Shown here: one piece after another, positions 13,824-20,385 of the stretch
How the letters are laid out: the number at the start of each line of letters is the position of its first letter
Position numbering within the stretch: position 1 is the first letter of the stretch
Assembly: GCA_903927685.1 (NCBI GenBank)
Contig: CAIYOB010000896.1
Location: 1 to 20,385, forward strand
DNA: 20,385 nt
Reading direction: 5' to 3'
DNA from: an uncultured Planctomycetaceae bacterium
GTDB taxonomy: Bacteria; Planctomycetota; Planctomycetia; Pirellulales; Pirellulaceae
Position numbers and translations under genes: made by a program
The notes under the pieces: model-generated
Told to the model about the DNA's origin: nothing
Database searches by the model: none
Seen by the model: only the letters and a program-made list of their open reading frames with translations

Positions 13824-16325
13824 ATGAGCGACGGCGCGGCGTGTCGATCCCTGCGACTCACTCCGGCGCGGCGGATTCTGCCGCTGCCGGTCATCCTGGC
13901 AGCTCTGGTGCTCGGGGTGTTGGCCGATTGCGCGCGGCCGCAGTCCGTGGCGGTCTGGCTGACGGCCAGCGGCGGCGGACTGCTGGCCTGGTTCGCCCTA
14001 TGGTGGCTGCGTTGCGACCGCGCGGCCGCCGTGGTGTTGCTGCTGGCCGTCGCGTGCGCGGGTGCCGCTCGGCATCACGAGCGCTGGAATGTCTACCGCG
14101 CCGACGAAATCGGACTCGCGGCCCGGGACAGCCCGCGGCCGATCTGCCTGCAGACCGTCGCCCTCGATTCTCCCCGCCGTGTCGCGGCGCCGCCCGACAA
14201 CCCTCTGCGGACTCGCCCGGCTGGGGAACGCTCGCGACTGTTGGTCCAAGTGGTGGCAGCACGCCACGGGCAGGCCTGGCAAGTCGCGACGGGGACGGCC
14301 GAACTGACCGTGGATGGGCACGTGTTGGGCGTCCGCGCGGGCGATCGCCTGCAAGTGTTGGCCTTGTTCCAACGGCCGCCCAGCCCGTTGAATCCGGGCG
14401 GTTTTGATCTGGCCTGGCACCGCCGCTGCGATCGGCAGTTATTCCAATTGGAGGCCGACTTTCCGGACTCGATTACGGTGCTAGCTACTGGCTCGCTGTG
14501 GAACTGGCGCCGTCTGCTGGGCGCGGTGCGAGATCCCTGCCAGGAACTGCTGTGGGGATATCTGCGCCAGCGCCAAGCCGGCCTGGCCACCGCCTTGCTG
14601 CTGGGAGCCCGCGAGCACGTGGATCGGGAGCGGACCGAGCCATTTGTGACCACTGGGACCGTCCATCTGCTGGCCATCTCGGGGGTGCACGTCGGGATCT
14701 TGGCGCTGGGGTTCTGGTGGATCGCACGGCTGTTGGCCCTGCGCCGCACGGTGGCGATCGGCGGGGCGATTGCCTTCGTCGTGGTCTATGCCCTGCTGAC
14801 CGACGCCCGGCCCCCCGTGGTTCGCGCGGCAATTCTGGTGGTCGCCTTCTGCCTGGCCCGCTTGTCGGCTCGCCGCGCGTCGGGCTTTAATGCGCTGGCC
14901 GCGGCCGCGATCGCGGTCAGCGCGTGGAATCCCGCCAGTCTGTTCCAGGCCGGCACGCAGTTGTCGTTCCTGGCTGTCGCGACGATTTACCTGATCAGTC
15001 CCTACCTTGTGACGCCGGGCGACCAGGATCCGCTGACGCGGTTGATCGAGCAGAGCCGCCCCTGGTACGTGCGGTGGCGGAAAGGCTTTGCGTTGGGGCT
15101 GGGCAACCTGCTGTTGATCAGTTCGGCGATCTGGCTGGTGACGCTGCCGCTGACCGCCTACCGCTATCACTTGGTCTCCCCCATTGCCCTGGTGCTCAAT
15201 CCGCTCGTCGGGATTCCCGTCAGCGTGGCTCTGTTTGCCGGTTTCGGCGTTATGGTCTTCGGCTGGATCCTGCCGCCGGTCGGATACGCCTGCGGCTGGA
15301 TCTGCAACCAAAGCCTGGGGCTGCTGGAGTGGCTGGTCGACGCGGCGGATCGAGTCACCGCGGGCCACGTCTGGATTCCGGCGCCGGCGAGTTGGTGGGT
15401 CCTGGGCTTCTACGCCGGGCTGGCGGTGTGGGCGGTCTGGTTTCGCCGCCGCTTGCCGGCCCGCTGGTGCCTGGCCGCATTGTCGCTGTGGTTTGGGATT
15501 GGTGCGCTGACCATCGTCCGCCAGATGCCGGGGCCGGCCGAGCGAGCCGGGGAACTGGTCTGCACGTTTGTGGCCGTGGGGCATGGCGCATGCACGGTCG
15601 TGGAACTGCCGGGCGGTCAAACGCTGTTGTATGACGCGGGCAGCATGAGTGCCCCGGATGCCACCGCGCGGACAATCGCCGAATTCCTCTGGTCGCGGAA
15701 GATCACGCATCTGGATGCCGTCCTGCTGACCCACGCCGATGCGGACCACTACAATGCGTTGCCCGAGTTGTTGGAGCGATTCTCCGTCGGCGCCGTGTAT
15801 GTCTCGCCGGTCATGTTCCAGGAACCTACGCCGGCGTTAGCGGCGTTGCGCCAGGCGCTGGTCCAGCGGTGCCTGACCGTCGGCGAGATTTATGCCGGCG
15901 ATGGACTCCGCACACGGGATGCGTCGGAGTGGGTTGTCCTGCATCCGCCGCGCCGCGGCGTGTCCGGCAGCGACAACGCCAGCAGTCTGACGTTGCGCGC
16001 GGCTTACGCGGAACGCTCGATCTTCCTGGCCGGCGACCTGGAACCGCCCGGGCTGGATGACCTGCTGGCTGGCCGGCCGCTGGAATGCGCCGTCGTGCTG
16101 GCTCCGCATCACGGCAGTTCGCGAAGTCTGCCCGAGAAACTGCTGGGCTGGTCCCGGCCGGAATGCCTGGTGATCAGCGCGGCCGCCAACGAAGGCTTTG
16201 CCGCGTACCAAGCGGCCGTTCGGGCTGGCGTTCGGGCGATCAACACCGGTCGGTCCGGCGCTGTCCAGGTGACGGTTGCTCCGGACCGGTTCGAGGTGAG
16301 AACTTGGAGACACGAACCGTGGTAG
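13824..16325 (+). CDS. comEC: ComEC/Rec2 DNA-uptake channel protein
   Basis: The product has 833 residues from ATG 13824. ComEC forms the inner-membrane channel that takes up single-stranded DNA during natural transformation. Layout: N-terminal membrane segments (residues 15-80); a soluble DUF4131/OB-like region (about 80-215) with P-L-N-P-G-G-F-D; the polytopic competence domain (about 250-570) with the signature H-L-L-A-I-S-G-V-H-V-G (His281-Gly291); and a metallo-beta-lactamase-like domain (about 580-833). The latter has D-A-G-S near 603, T-H-A-D-A-D-H (His637, Asp639, Asp641, His642), A-G-D-L-E near 738 and P-H-H-G-S-S (His762-His763), so the metal-binding set looks intact. The in-frame TTG at 13788 lies within a consensus -35 box and is rejected as start. 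No ribosome binding site precedes 13824, consistent with a leaderless mRNA. It converges on the small secreted-protein gene with only 6 nt between stops. No other competence gene is present here. Confidence 0.93.
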   Translation: MSDGAACRSLRLTPARRILPLPVILAALVLGVLADCARPQSVAVWLTASGGGLLAWFALWWLRCDRAAAVVLLLAVACAGAARHHERWNVYRADEIGLAARDSPRPICLQTVALDSPRRVAAPPDNPLRTRPAGERSRLLVQVVAARHGQAWQVATGTAELTVDGHVLGVRAGDRLQVLALFQRPPSPLNPGGFDLAWHRRCDRQLFQLEADFPDSITVLATGSLWNWRRLLGAVRDPCQELLWGYLRQRQAGLATALLLGAREHVDRERTEPFVTTGTVHLLAISGVHVGILALGFWWIARLLALRRTVAIGGAIAFVVVYALLTDARPPVVRAAILVVAFCLARLSARRASGFNALAAAAIAVSAWNPASLFQAGTQLSFLAVATIYLISPYLVTPGDQDPLTRLIEQSRPWYVRWRKGFALGLGNLLLISSAIWLVTLPLTAYRYHLVSPIALVLNPLVGIPVSVALFAGFGVMVFGWILPPVGYACGWICNQSLGLLEWLVDAADRVTAGHVWIPAPASWWVLGFYAGLAVWAVWFRRRLPARWCLAALSLWFGIGALTIVRQMPGPAERAGELVCTFVAVGHGACTVVELPGGQTLLYDAGSMSAPDATARTIAEFLWSRKITHLDAVLLTHADADHYNALPELLERFSVGAVYVSPVMFQEPTPALAALRQALVQRCLTVGEIYAGDGLRTRDASEWVVLHPPRRGVSGSDNASSLTLRAAYAERSIFLAGDLEPPGLDDLLAGRPLECAVVLAPHHGSSRSLPEKLLGWSRPECLVISAAANEGFAAYQAAVRAGVRAINTGRSGAVQVTVAPDRFEVRTWRHEPW

Positions 16326-16335
16326 CGGGTGCTAC
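16322..16335. repeat. Small palindrome spanning both convergent stop codons
   Basis: GTAGC (16322-16326) and GCTAC (16331-16335) flank GGGT. The plus-strand stop TAG (16323-16325) and the minus-strand stop TAG (16334-16332) each lie inside an arm. The stem is too short and lacks U tracts to be called a terminator. Confidence 0.4.
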
Positions 16336-16796
16336 GGCTGCGGCTTGTCCTGGTTCAGAAACTCGCTGACCGTCCGCGGACGGCTTGGCTCCTCGTCTTG
16401 GCCGGAGAACCAACTCGAGAAGAACGACTTCTTTTCCTCTTCCTTCTTCTTCACGCCGTACCGGTTGCGGACGCTGTCCGGGGCCTTCTTGGCCGGCTTG
16501 TCGTTGTCCCAAAAGGTGATCGCATCCGTCGTCTTGTTGAACGCGGCTTTGGATCCCGTGGTGAACTTGTCCCACGCCGACGGTTCCGTCGAACGTTTGG
16601 TCACCTTTTTCTGGTCGGACGCCGGCCACAGCGAGGGCAGTTTGAAGCCGCTCGAACTGCTGCTCGACTTGGAGGCCGAAGTGGTCTTGGCGAAAGGGTT
16701 CAGGCTGAAACCCGACTTGGTCTCGGCCCACACGCGGGCCGAAGCCAAGGCGAACACAACGCATGCGACCAGCACGGTCGGACGGGCCAGGTTCAC
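16332..16796 (-). CDS. Small secreted Ser/Lys-rich protein, unknown function
   Basis: The product has 154 residues. The N-terminus is a signal peptide (L-A-R-P-T-V-L-V-A-C-V-V-F-A-L-A-S-A-R-V, cleavage near W-A-E). The mature chain is hydrophilic and rich in Ser, Lys, Phe and Trp, with short aromatic motifs recurring in charged context: F-S-L-N-P-F-A-K, F-K-L-P-S-L-W-P, A-W-D-K-F-T-T-G-S-K, F-W-D-N-D-K-P and F-F-S-S-W-F-S-G. A Lys/Glu run (K-K-K-E-E-E-K-K) precedes the last motif. It looks disordered and periplasmic, and has no recognised domain. Start is GTG at 16796 with AAGGAG 8 nt upstream; the ATG 8 nt further upstream is out of frame. It lies 122 nt downstream of the FG-GAP gene in the same direction and converges on comEC. 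Coding is supported by the signal peptide plus ribosome binding site. Confidence 0.75.
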   Translation of the reverse strand: MNLARPTVLVACVVFALASARVWAETKSGFSLNPFAKTTSASKSSSSSSGFKLPSLWPASDQKKVTKRSTEPSAWDKFTTGSKAAFNKTTDAITFWDNDKPAKKAPDSVRNRYGVKKKEEEKKSFFSSWFSGQDEEPSRPRTVSEFLNQDKPQP

Positions 16797-16804
16797 GCTA
16801 GCAT

Positions 16805-16810
16805 CTCCTT
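16805..16810 (-). promoter_or_regulatory. Ribosome binding site fixing a GTG start
   Basis: On the minus strand AAGGAG (16810-16805) lies 8 nt before the GTG at 16796. An ATG at 16804-16802 is adjacent to the site and out of frame, so the GTG is the functional start. Confidence 0.75.
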
Positions 16811-16918
16811 GACTAGTGACGAGCCACCGGGGAAACGGGGCGCGGAGTTTGCCAGAACCGGGCGCTGGCGTCCAGATCAGTTTGTGAGCATTGAGATGAC
16901 TTAGCCGAAGCGGGCAGG

Positions 16919-18547
16919 TCAGGATCCCCCCTGGTTCTCCAGCACGAACAGGCTCGGCGTAGGGGATACCTCGGACTGTTCCCAGACCACGAAGTTCCCG
17001 ACGACCAGGTCCAAGTCCCCATCGCCGTCGAGGTCTCCCGCATCCAGGCAGGGGTGGCGGGGATAGCCCTGCTCCAAACAGAATCGCTGGAACTGGCCAG
17101 GCGCGGTCTGCGACAGCCAGACGATCGTCTCGAGGTCGGCCGCGTCCGGCGACTCGGGCTTAATCGCCGGGATGAACACGCTGGAGACGACGTCCAGATC
17201 GCCGTCGCGGTCCAGGTCCACCGGATGCGAAGTGTGCGCGCCGGGCAAATGAGTCAGCTGGTGGTGCCGAAACCCAAGGCTGCCGTTGTTCTCCAGCCAG
17301 GCGACACCGTGATAGGGCCGCAGGATGGGCGGCACCTGCACCTGGTCGCCGTTGTTCCACAGGATGTCCACGTCGCCGTCCGCATCCAAGTCGGCTAACT
17401 TGATGCCGGTGGACCCCCAGCGTGTGTGCGGCGCGTGAGCCACGGGCACGGGATTGAATCGCCCTCGCCGTGCGTTCAGGAACGCGATGATGCGCTCGTG
17501 CTCCTGGGCTTGGAGCGCCACAAAGTCGGGGCGGCCGTCGCCGTTCAGGTCGACCACCGGAATGTCGCTGGTTCCCGTGTGGCCGTCGAGCGAGATCGGC
17601 TCAAAGTCCGGATGCGCGTAGTCCTCGGTGAAATTCTCCAGGTAGACGATCATCCCGGTGGTGAAGTTGCCGAACACCGCGACGACGATGTCCAGGTCGC
17701 CGTCGCCGTCGAAGTCGGCGGGTGAGACCTCGTTCACGCGTCCGACGCCACTCAGCAGCACGACCGGCTCGAACTGCTCGTTGCCCCGGCCCCGCAGCCA
17801 GATCACGCTGCCTTGGTCGGTATCCAGGGGCCAGAATACGCCCAGATTCGCAACCAGGATGTCGCGGATGCCGTCGCCATCCAGGTCCACTACGCAGGTG
17901 CGGCTGGGATGCGGAATCCGGGCGATGACGCGCGCGGTTGCGGCCGGCTGCGCAGGATTCCAGAGCACGACCGCGCCGTGCCGCATGTCGCTGACGAGCA
18001 ACTGCTGCGGGGCATCGTCCGAAAGGCGGACGAAGCGGACGCACGAAACCGCAGGCGGGCTGGGTACTCCAGCCAAGTCGACGGGGCGCCGCTGGAACAG
18101 GACTGGCGATGGCGGTGAATTCGTTGCGTCGGAGGGCAGCGTCAGGGCAGCCGGAGCCCGCGCTGTCCAATAGTCGATCGCCGCCTCGATGGCGGGAATC
18201 TCGGTCTTGGGCCAGGGACGCTTACTTTCCGCATAGCCATACATCTCCTGGATCTTCCGCGCCCACGCTCCCCGCGGCTCTGCGTCCGCAGGCGGCAGTA
18301 CATGGCAGGTGCTGCAGAACTTCTCGACAACCGGGTCGTCGGGAGGTTGGCGAAAGTGGGACTTGGCGACCGGATCTCGCAGACGCACGTCAAAGGGGTT
18401 GTGGGCCACGGCAGACGATGATGCCCGTGACGAGACATCGCGGCCGCCATCGCCGGCCAGGAACCGCGTGGCGACAATACTTGCAGCCGCAACGGCAACG
18501 ACGGCGGCGAGAGAGGTGATGATGATCGAGCGTCGGGACAAACTCAC
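16919..18547 (-). CDS. Membrane-anchored FG-GAP/VCBS repeat protein with a haem c motif
   Basis: The product has 542 residues from GTG 18547. A hydrophobic segment (about 8-28) preceded by S-R-R-S-I-I-I gives an N-terminal anchor or signal, with a Tat-like arginine pair. Next comes a single haem c attachment site, C-S-T-C-H (Cys78, Cys81, His82), in F-C-S-T-C-H-V-L-P-P; Met102 is a possible distal ligand. The rest is a beta-propeller with six calcium-type FG-GAP motifs: D-L-D-G-D-G-I-R-D, D-F-D-G-D-G-D-L-D, D-L-N-G-D-G-R-P-D, D-L-D-A-D-G-D-V-D, D-L-D-R-D-G-D-L-D and D-L-D-G-D-G-D-L-D. It is presumably periplasmic, in electron transfer or binding; no enzyme activity can be named. The frame is open to an ATG at 18685, but that extension has no signal-like features and reads through a large inverted repeat. 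No Shine-Dalgarno precedes either start, so the start is uncertain. Confidence 0.8.
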   Translation of the reverse strand: MSLSRRSIIITSLAAVVAVAAASIVATRFLAGDGGRDVSSRASSSAVAHNPFDVRLRDPVAKSHFRQPPDDPVVEKFCSTCHVLPPADAEPRGAWARKIQEMYGYAESKRPWPKTEIPAIEAAIDYWTARAPAALTLPSDATNSPPSPVLFQRRPVDLAGVPSPPAVSCVRFVRLSDDAPQQLLVSDMRHGAVVLWNPAQPAATARVIARIPHPSRTCVVDLDGDGIRDILVANLGVFWPLDTDQGSVIWLRGRGNEQFEPVVLLSGVGRVNEVSPADFDGDGDLDIVVAVFGNFTTGMIVYLENFTEDYAHPDFEPISLDGHTGTSDIPVVDLNGDGRPDFVALQAQEHERIIAFLNARRGRFNPVPVAHAPHTRWGSTGIKLADLDADGDVDILWNNGDQVQVPPILRPYHGVAWLENNGSLGFRHHQLTHLPGAHTSHPVDLDRDGDLDVVSSVFIPAIKPESPDAADLETIVWLSQTAPGQFQRFCLEQGYPRHPCLDAGDLDGDGDLDLVVGNFVVWEQSEVSPTPSLFVLENQGGS

Positions 18548-18560
18548 AAGATGTTCTGTC

Positions 18561-18640
18561 GTTGAACGGCAAGCCGCAGGCGACGGCGGATCAGCGGGAT
18601 GCGGCCACTCAAGCCGTCGCCTGCCGGCTTGGCTTTCAAC
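18561..18640. repeat. Long imperfect inverted repeat upstream of the FG-GAP gene
   Basis: The arms are 18561-18587 and 18613-18640, with a 25-nt loop. The reverse complement of the second arm matches the first (GTTGAA, CAAGCCG, CAGGCGACGGC) apart from a three-base patch and one inserted G. It ends 13 nt upstream of the GTG at 18547. It could be a 5' UTR hairpin, a REP-like unit or a MITE-like remnant. No target-site duplication was identified. Confidence 0.75.
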
Positions 18641-18709
18641 GAGGACTCGATTTCGTGAACGATGCTCGGGGCCGGTATCGGACATTCCGGCGGGTGCCGA
18701 ACCCTGCGC

Positions 18710-18746
18710 AAAAAAATCGGGGCGTCCCGCTTGACGGGACGCCCCG
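18710..18746 (-). terminator. Strong intrinsic terminator of the DUF1559 unit
   Basis: On the minus strand a perfect 12-bp stem (CGGGGCGTCCCG at 18746-18735 pairing with 18729-18718) around a 5-nt loop is followed after GAT-type sequence by seven T residues (18716-18710). It begins 72 nt after the DUF1559 stop. It separates that unit from the FG-GAP gene. Confidence 0.92.
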
Positions 18747-18818
18747 GTCGAACTCCGTTCTCAGCTCTCCGAGTCGCCCAGCCATGATGGCATCAAGCGT
18801 CCTCGCGATTGCTGATCG

Positions 18819-19919
18819 CTACTGGGAGATCTCCTCTCCGCCATTTCGGGTTGCCAATGAATAACGGACGATCGGGGCGATATCCTCGCTCCAGAAACGC
18901 ACGCTTCCGTCGGCCAGCACGCCCTGGGCGCCACCGGGATGGTTGCTGCTCCAGCCGTGGCAACGCGGGTCACCGCGCCATTCGAACCACGCCGGGTTCT
19001 TCATGTTCGTCGGATTCCGCAAGGTGTGGATCGCCGCATTGGGGTTCGCCCAGCCGCCATCCTCCTGCGGCAGGTAGCTGAATACGCTACCCGCACTGCC
19101 GTCATGACCTTGCCAGTGCATGTCCTCGAAAACCATCATCGTATTGGCCGTGCCATCGCGGATATCCGCCAGTCGGGCCGAATCACGCCAGAAGAAGACG
19201 CCGTTCCAGCGGGCTTTGTCGTCCGCGTCCCAATCGCACGAGATCCAAGGCGTACCGGCTCCACCACGATTGAACCGGCCCTGCGGATCGGGGAAGTCGG
19301 GAACCCTCTGGCAGTCTTTCCAACCGCCCCAGAAATGTCCCATATTGCCGACGTAGTCGGTTCGACCCGCAGGCTGATCGCCGCGCGGGCCATTCCACGG
19401 ATCGTTGATACCGATCCCGGCGCTGGGAACAAGTGGCTCCTGATCGTTCGACGGGCACATCAACGCGGGGAGGATGGTCTGCCGGAGAACGTAGTTCGGA
19501 GTCGGGTTGGGAGTCGTCATGCTTCCGCCGTGCCCCTCGGGGTCGGCGAGATTTAGTTGGTTGTAAAGCGTTTCCTGTTCAAAGTACGGCAGAGCCGCCA
19601 CGATCCACGACCAGGGTTCGACCGAACACGAAGGGGTGTGCCAGGGACAATTCGCCTGCTGAGTACCCCGGTAATTGCCCGGATCGGCATTGTAGGGCAA
19701 TTTCTCTTTGTACTTGTCCGCGTAGTTGTGGCACGCTAAGCCAAGCTGCTTCAAATTGTTCACGCATTGGGTTCGGCGAGCCGCTTCGCGGGCCGCCTGA
19801 ATGGCTGGCAGCAATAACGCCACCAAGATGCCAATAATGGCAATGACCACGAGCAGTTCCACCAACGTGAACGCTCGTTTGCGGTGACCTCGTGCGGTCA
19901 CCAACCGAGAAGTCGACAT
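18819..19919 (-). CDS. DUF1559 pilin-like protein (type II/IV pseudopilin N-terminus)
   Basis: The product has 366 residues. The N-terminus carries a prepilin-type cleavage and methylation motif: K-R-A-F-T-L-V-E-L-L-V-V-I-A-I-I-G, followed by A-L-L-L-P-A-I-Q-A-A-R-E-A-A-R-R and C-V-N-N-L-K-Q-L-G-L-A. This is the standard DUF1559 opening. The C-terminus has N-H-P-G-G-A-Q-G-V-L-A-D-G-S-V-R-F-W, the family's other hallmark. The body is Trp/Asn/Gly-rich and presumably extracytoplasmic. Family members are very abundant paralogues in planctomycetes, and their function is not established. ATG 19919 is chosen because GGGAGGA (19933-19927) lies 7 nt upstream; an in-frame TTG at 20000 is unsupported. 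It lies 97 nt downstream of a regulatory-like lipoprotein gene in the same direction and is closed by a strong intrinsic terminator. Confidence 0.95.
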   Translation of the reverse strand: MSTSRLVTARGHRKRAFTLVELLVVIAIIGILVALLLPAIQAAREAARRTQCVNNLKQLGLACHNYADKYKEKLPYNADPGNYRGTQQANCPWHTPSCSVEPWSWIVAALPYFEQETLYNQLNLADPEGHGGSMTTPNPTPNYVLRQTILPALMCPSNDQEPLVPSAGIGINDPWNGPRGDQPAGRTDYVGNMGHFWGGWKDCQRVPDFPDPQGRFNRGGAGTPWISCDWDADDKARWNGVFFWRDSARLADIRDGTANTMMVFEDMHWQGHDGSAGSVFSYLPQEDGGWANPNAAIHTLRNPTNMKNPAWFEWRGDPRCHGWSSNHPGGAQGVLADGSVRFWSEDIAPIVRYSLATRNGGEEISQ

Positions 19920-19966
19920 GAATGAGTCCTCCCTAGTCGAAAAGAACACGTGACAATAGCTCTCGC

Positions 19967-19982
19967 CGCCTCGATCGAGGCG
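19967..19982. promoter_or_regulatory. Perfect 16-bp palindrome upstream of the DUF1559 gene
   Basis: CGCCTCGATCGAGGCG is fully self-complementary with no spacer. It lies 48 nt before the DUF1559 start and 35 nt after the stop of the upstream lipoprotein gene. A dimeric-regulator operator is possible; it has no U tract and no loop, so a terminator is less likely. Confidence 0.4.
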
Positions 19983-20016
19983 AACGAGCCCAATCCACAA
20001 TTAGATTCTCTGTTCG

Positions 20017-20385
20017 TCACTCGGCCAGAATGTCGATCTTGAGATCATTTGGTCCACTGACGACTTCAACTTCTTTGTCCGAAGTGGACGCATCCTTGTA
20101 CTTGTCCGGAAACGGCGCCTTAATCTCAGGTGGGGCACTCGACTTGGCCCCGGCCGCAGCACCACCGCCCCCGTACATTTGCTTCGCCGCTTCGGCACCG
20201 CCAGCCATCGCCTGCAGAACCACCTTGTACTTGCCAACCATCGCGCCCGGCTTGCCCTGGTTGCCGCTGAACAAGGTAAAGGCCCCGCCTTCAACATTCC
20301 CTGTCGCCGGCTCGAGTTTGGTGTCCACCGGAATCAAGCTGATCTGGACGTTGCTCGCGGGCTGACCTGCAATCGTCAAAGTCCC
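20017..20385 (-). CDS. Carboxypeptidase-regulatory-like small exported protein, N-terminus missing
   Basis: The frame is open from the window edge to the stop at 20017, giving 122 C-terminal residues. The visible part starts G-T-L-T-I-A-G-Q-P-A-S-N-V and continues V-Q-I-S-L-I-P-V-D. This matches the 'G-x-V-T-x-x-G-x-P' opening of the planctomycete carboxypeptidase-regulatory-like (CarboxypepD_reg/transthyretin-like) proteins. It continues with G-A-M-V-G-K-Y-K-V-V-L, a Gly/Ala-rich loop, P-F-P-D-K-Y-K-D-A-S-T-S and a final N-D-L-K-I-D-I-L. Family members are normally short lipoproteins; the lipobox would lie outside the window. It is upstream of the DUF1559 gene in the same direction. Such pairs are common, often in the opposite order (recollection). 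Confidence 0.82.
   Translation of the reverse strand, partial: GTLTIAGQPASNVQISLIPVDTKLEPATGNVEGGAFTLFSGNQGKPGAMVGKYKVVLQAMAGGAEAAKQMYGGGGAAAGAKSSAPPEIKAPFPDKYKDASTSDKEVEVVSGPNDLKIDILAE

Noticed and set aside
14481..15749. Minus-strand open frame of 422 codons opposite comEC
   Set aside because: Gln/Arg/Gly-rich low-information translation; the plus strand encodes a clear ComEC.
18548..18685. Longer N-terminus for the FG-GAP protein from ATG 18685
   Set aside because: It reads through the large inverted repeat, adds a hydrophilic Arg/Pro-rich stretch before the membrane segment, and lacks a ribosome binding site. It is not fully excluded.

Overview
The window looks like chromosomal DNA of a high-GC planctomycete, probably of the Pirellulales or a related order. 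The indicators are a DUF1559 pilin-like protein with an H-P-G-G...D-G-S C-terminal motif, a PEP-CTERM sorting tail, a carboxypeptidase-regulatory-like small lipoprotein, an iduronate-sulfatase-like secreted sulfatase, a giant secreted PQQ-propeller fusion, and an FG-GAP protein with a haem c motif. This assignment is inference from family content. No rRNA, tRNA, CRISPR array, integrase or intact insertion sequence was seen.

Layout. Positions 1-531 hold the 5' part of a glgX-type glycogen debranching enzyme on the minus strand, divergent from gltA (citrate synthase, 812-2098, plus). Positions 2099-3884 are a decayed zone on the minus strand. It contains a PEP-CTERM protein that has lost its signal peptide (2325-2948), an upstream frameshifted coding remnant (about 2949-3600) and two short palindromes. 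Positions 3885-12539 carry four exported proteins on the plus strand: a GH99-like glycosidase, a 1401-residue protein with two PQQ-like propeller regions flanking LamG, Fn3-like and methyltransferase-like domains, a sulfatase, and a Tat-exported DJ-1/PfpI protein. Together they look like an extracytoplasmic glycan-processing locus, possibly for sulfated mannose-containing glycans. The substrate is inference.

Positions 12639-16325 hold a Pro/Ala-tailed lipoprotein and comEC. Each has a sigma70-like promoter whose predicted transcription start falls on or next to the ATG, so both may be leaderless. Positions 16332-20385 are read on the minus strand. In transcription order they are a partial regulatory-like lipoprotein (20385-20017), the DUF1559 protein (19919-18819), a textbook intrinsic terminator (18746-18710), a CxxCH/FG-GAP protein (18547-16919) and a small secreted protein of unknown function (16796-16332) that ends 6 nt from the comEC stop.

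The most unusual items are the exported methyltransferase-like domain inside the PQQ fusion, the two adjacent leaderless promoter arrangements, the truncation of the PEP-CTERM gene at its signal peptide, and several structured palindromes near gene ends and starts. I did not find a convincing defence system or a wholly new multi-gene system.
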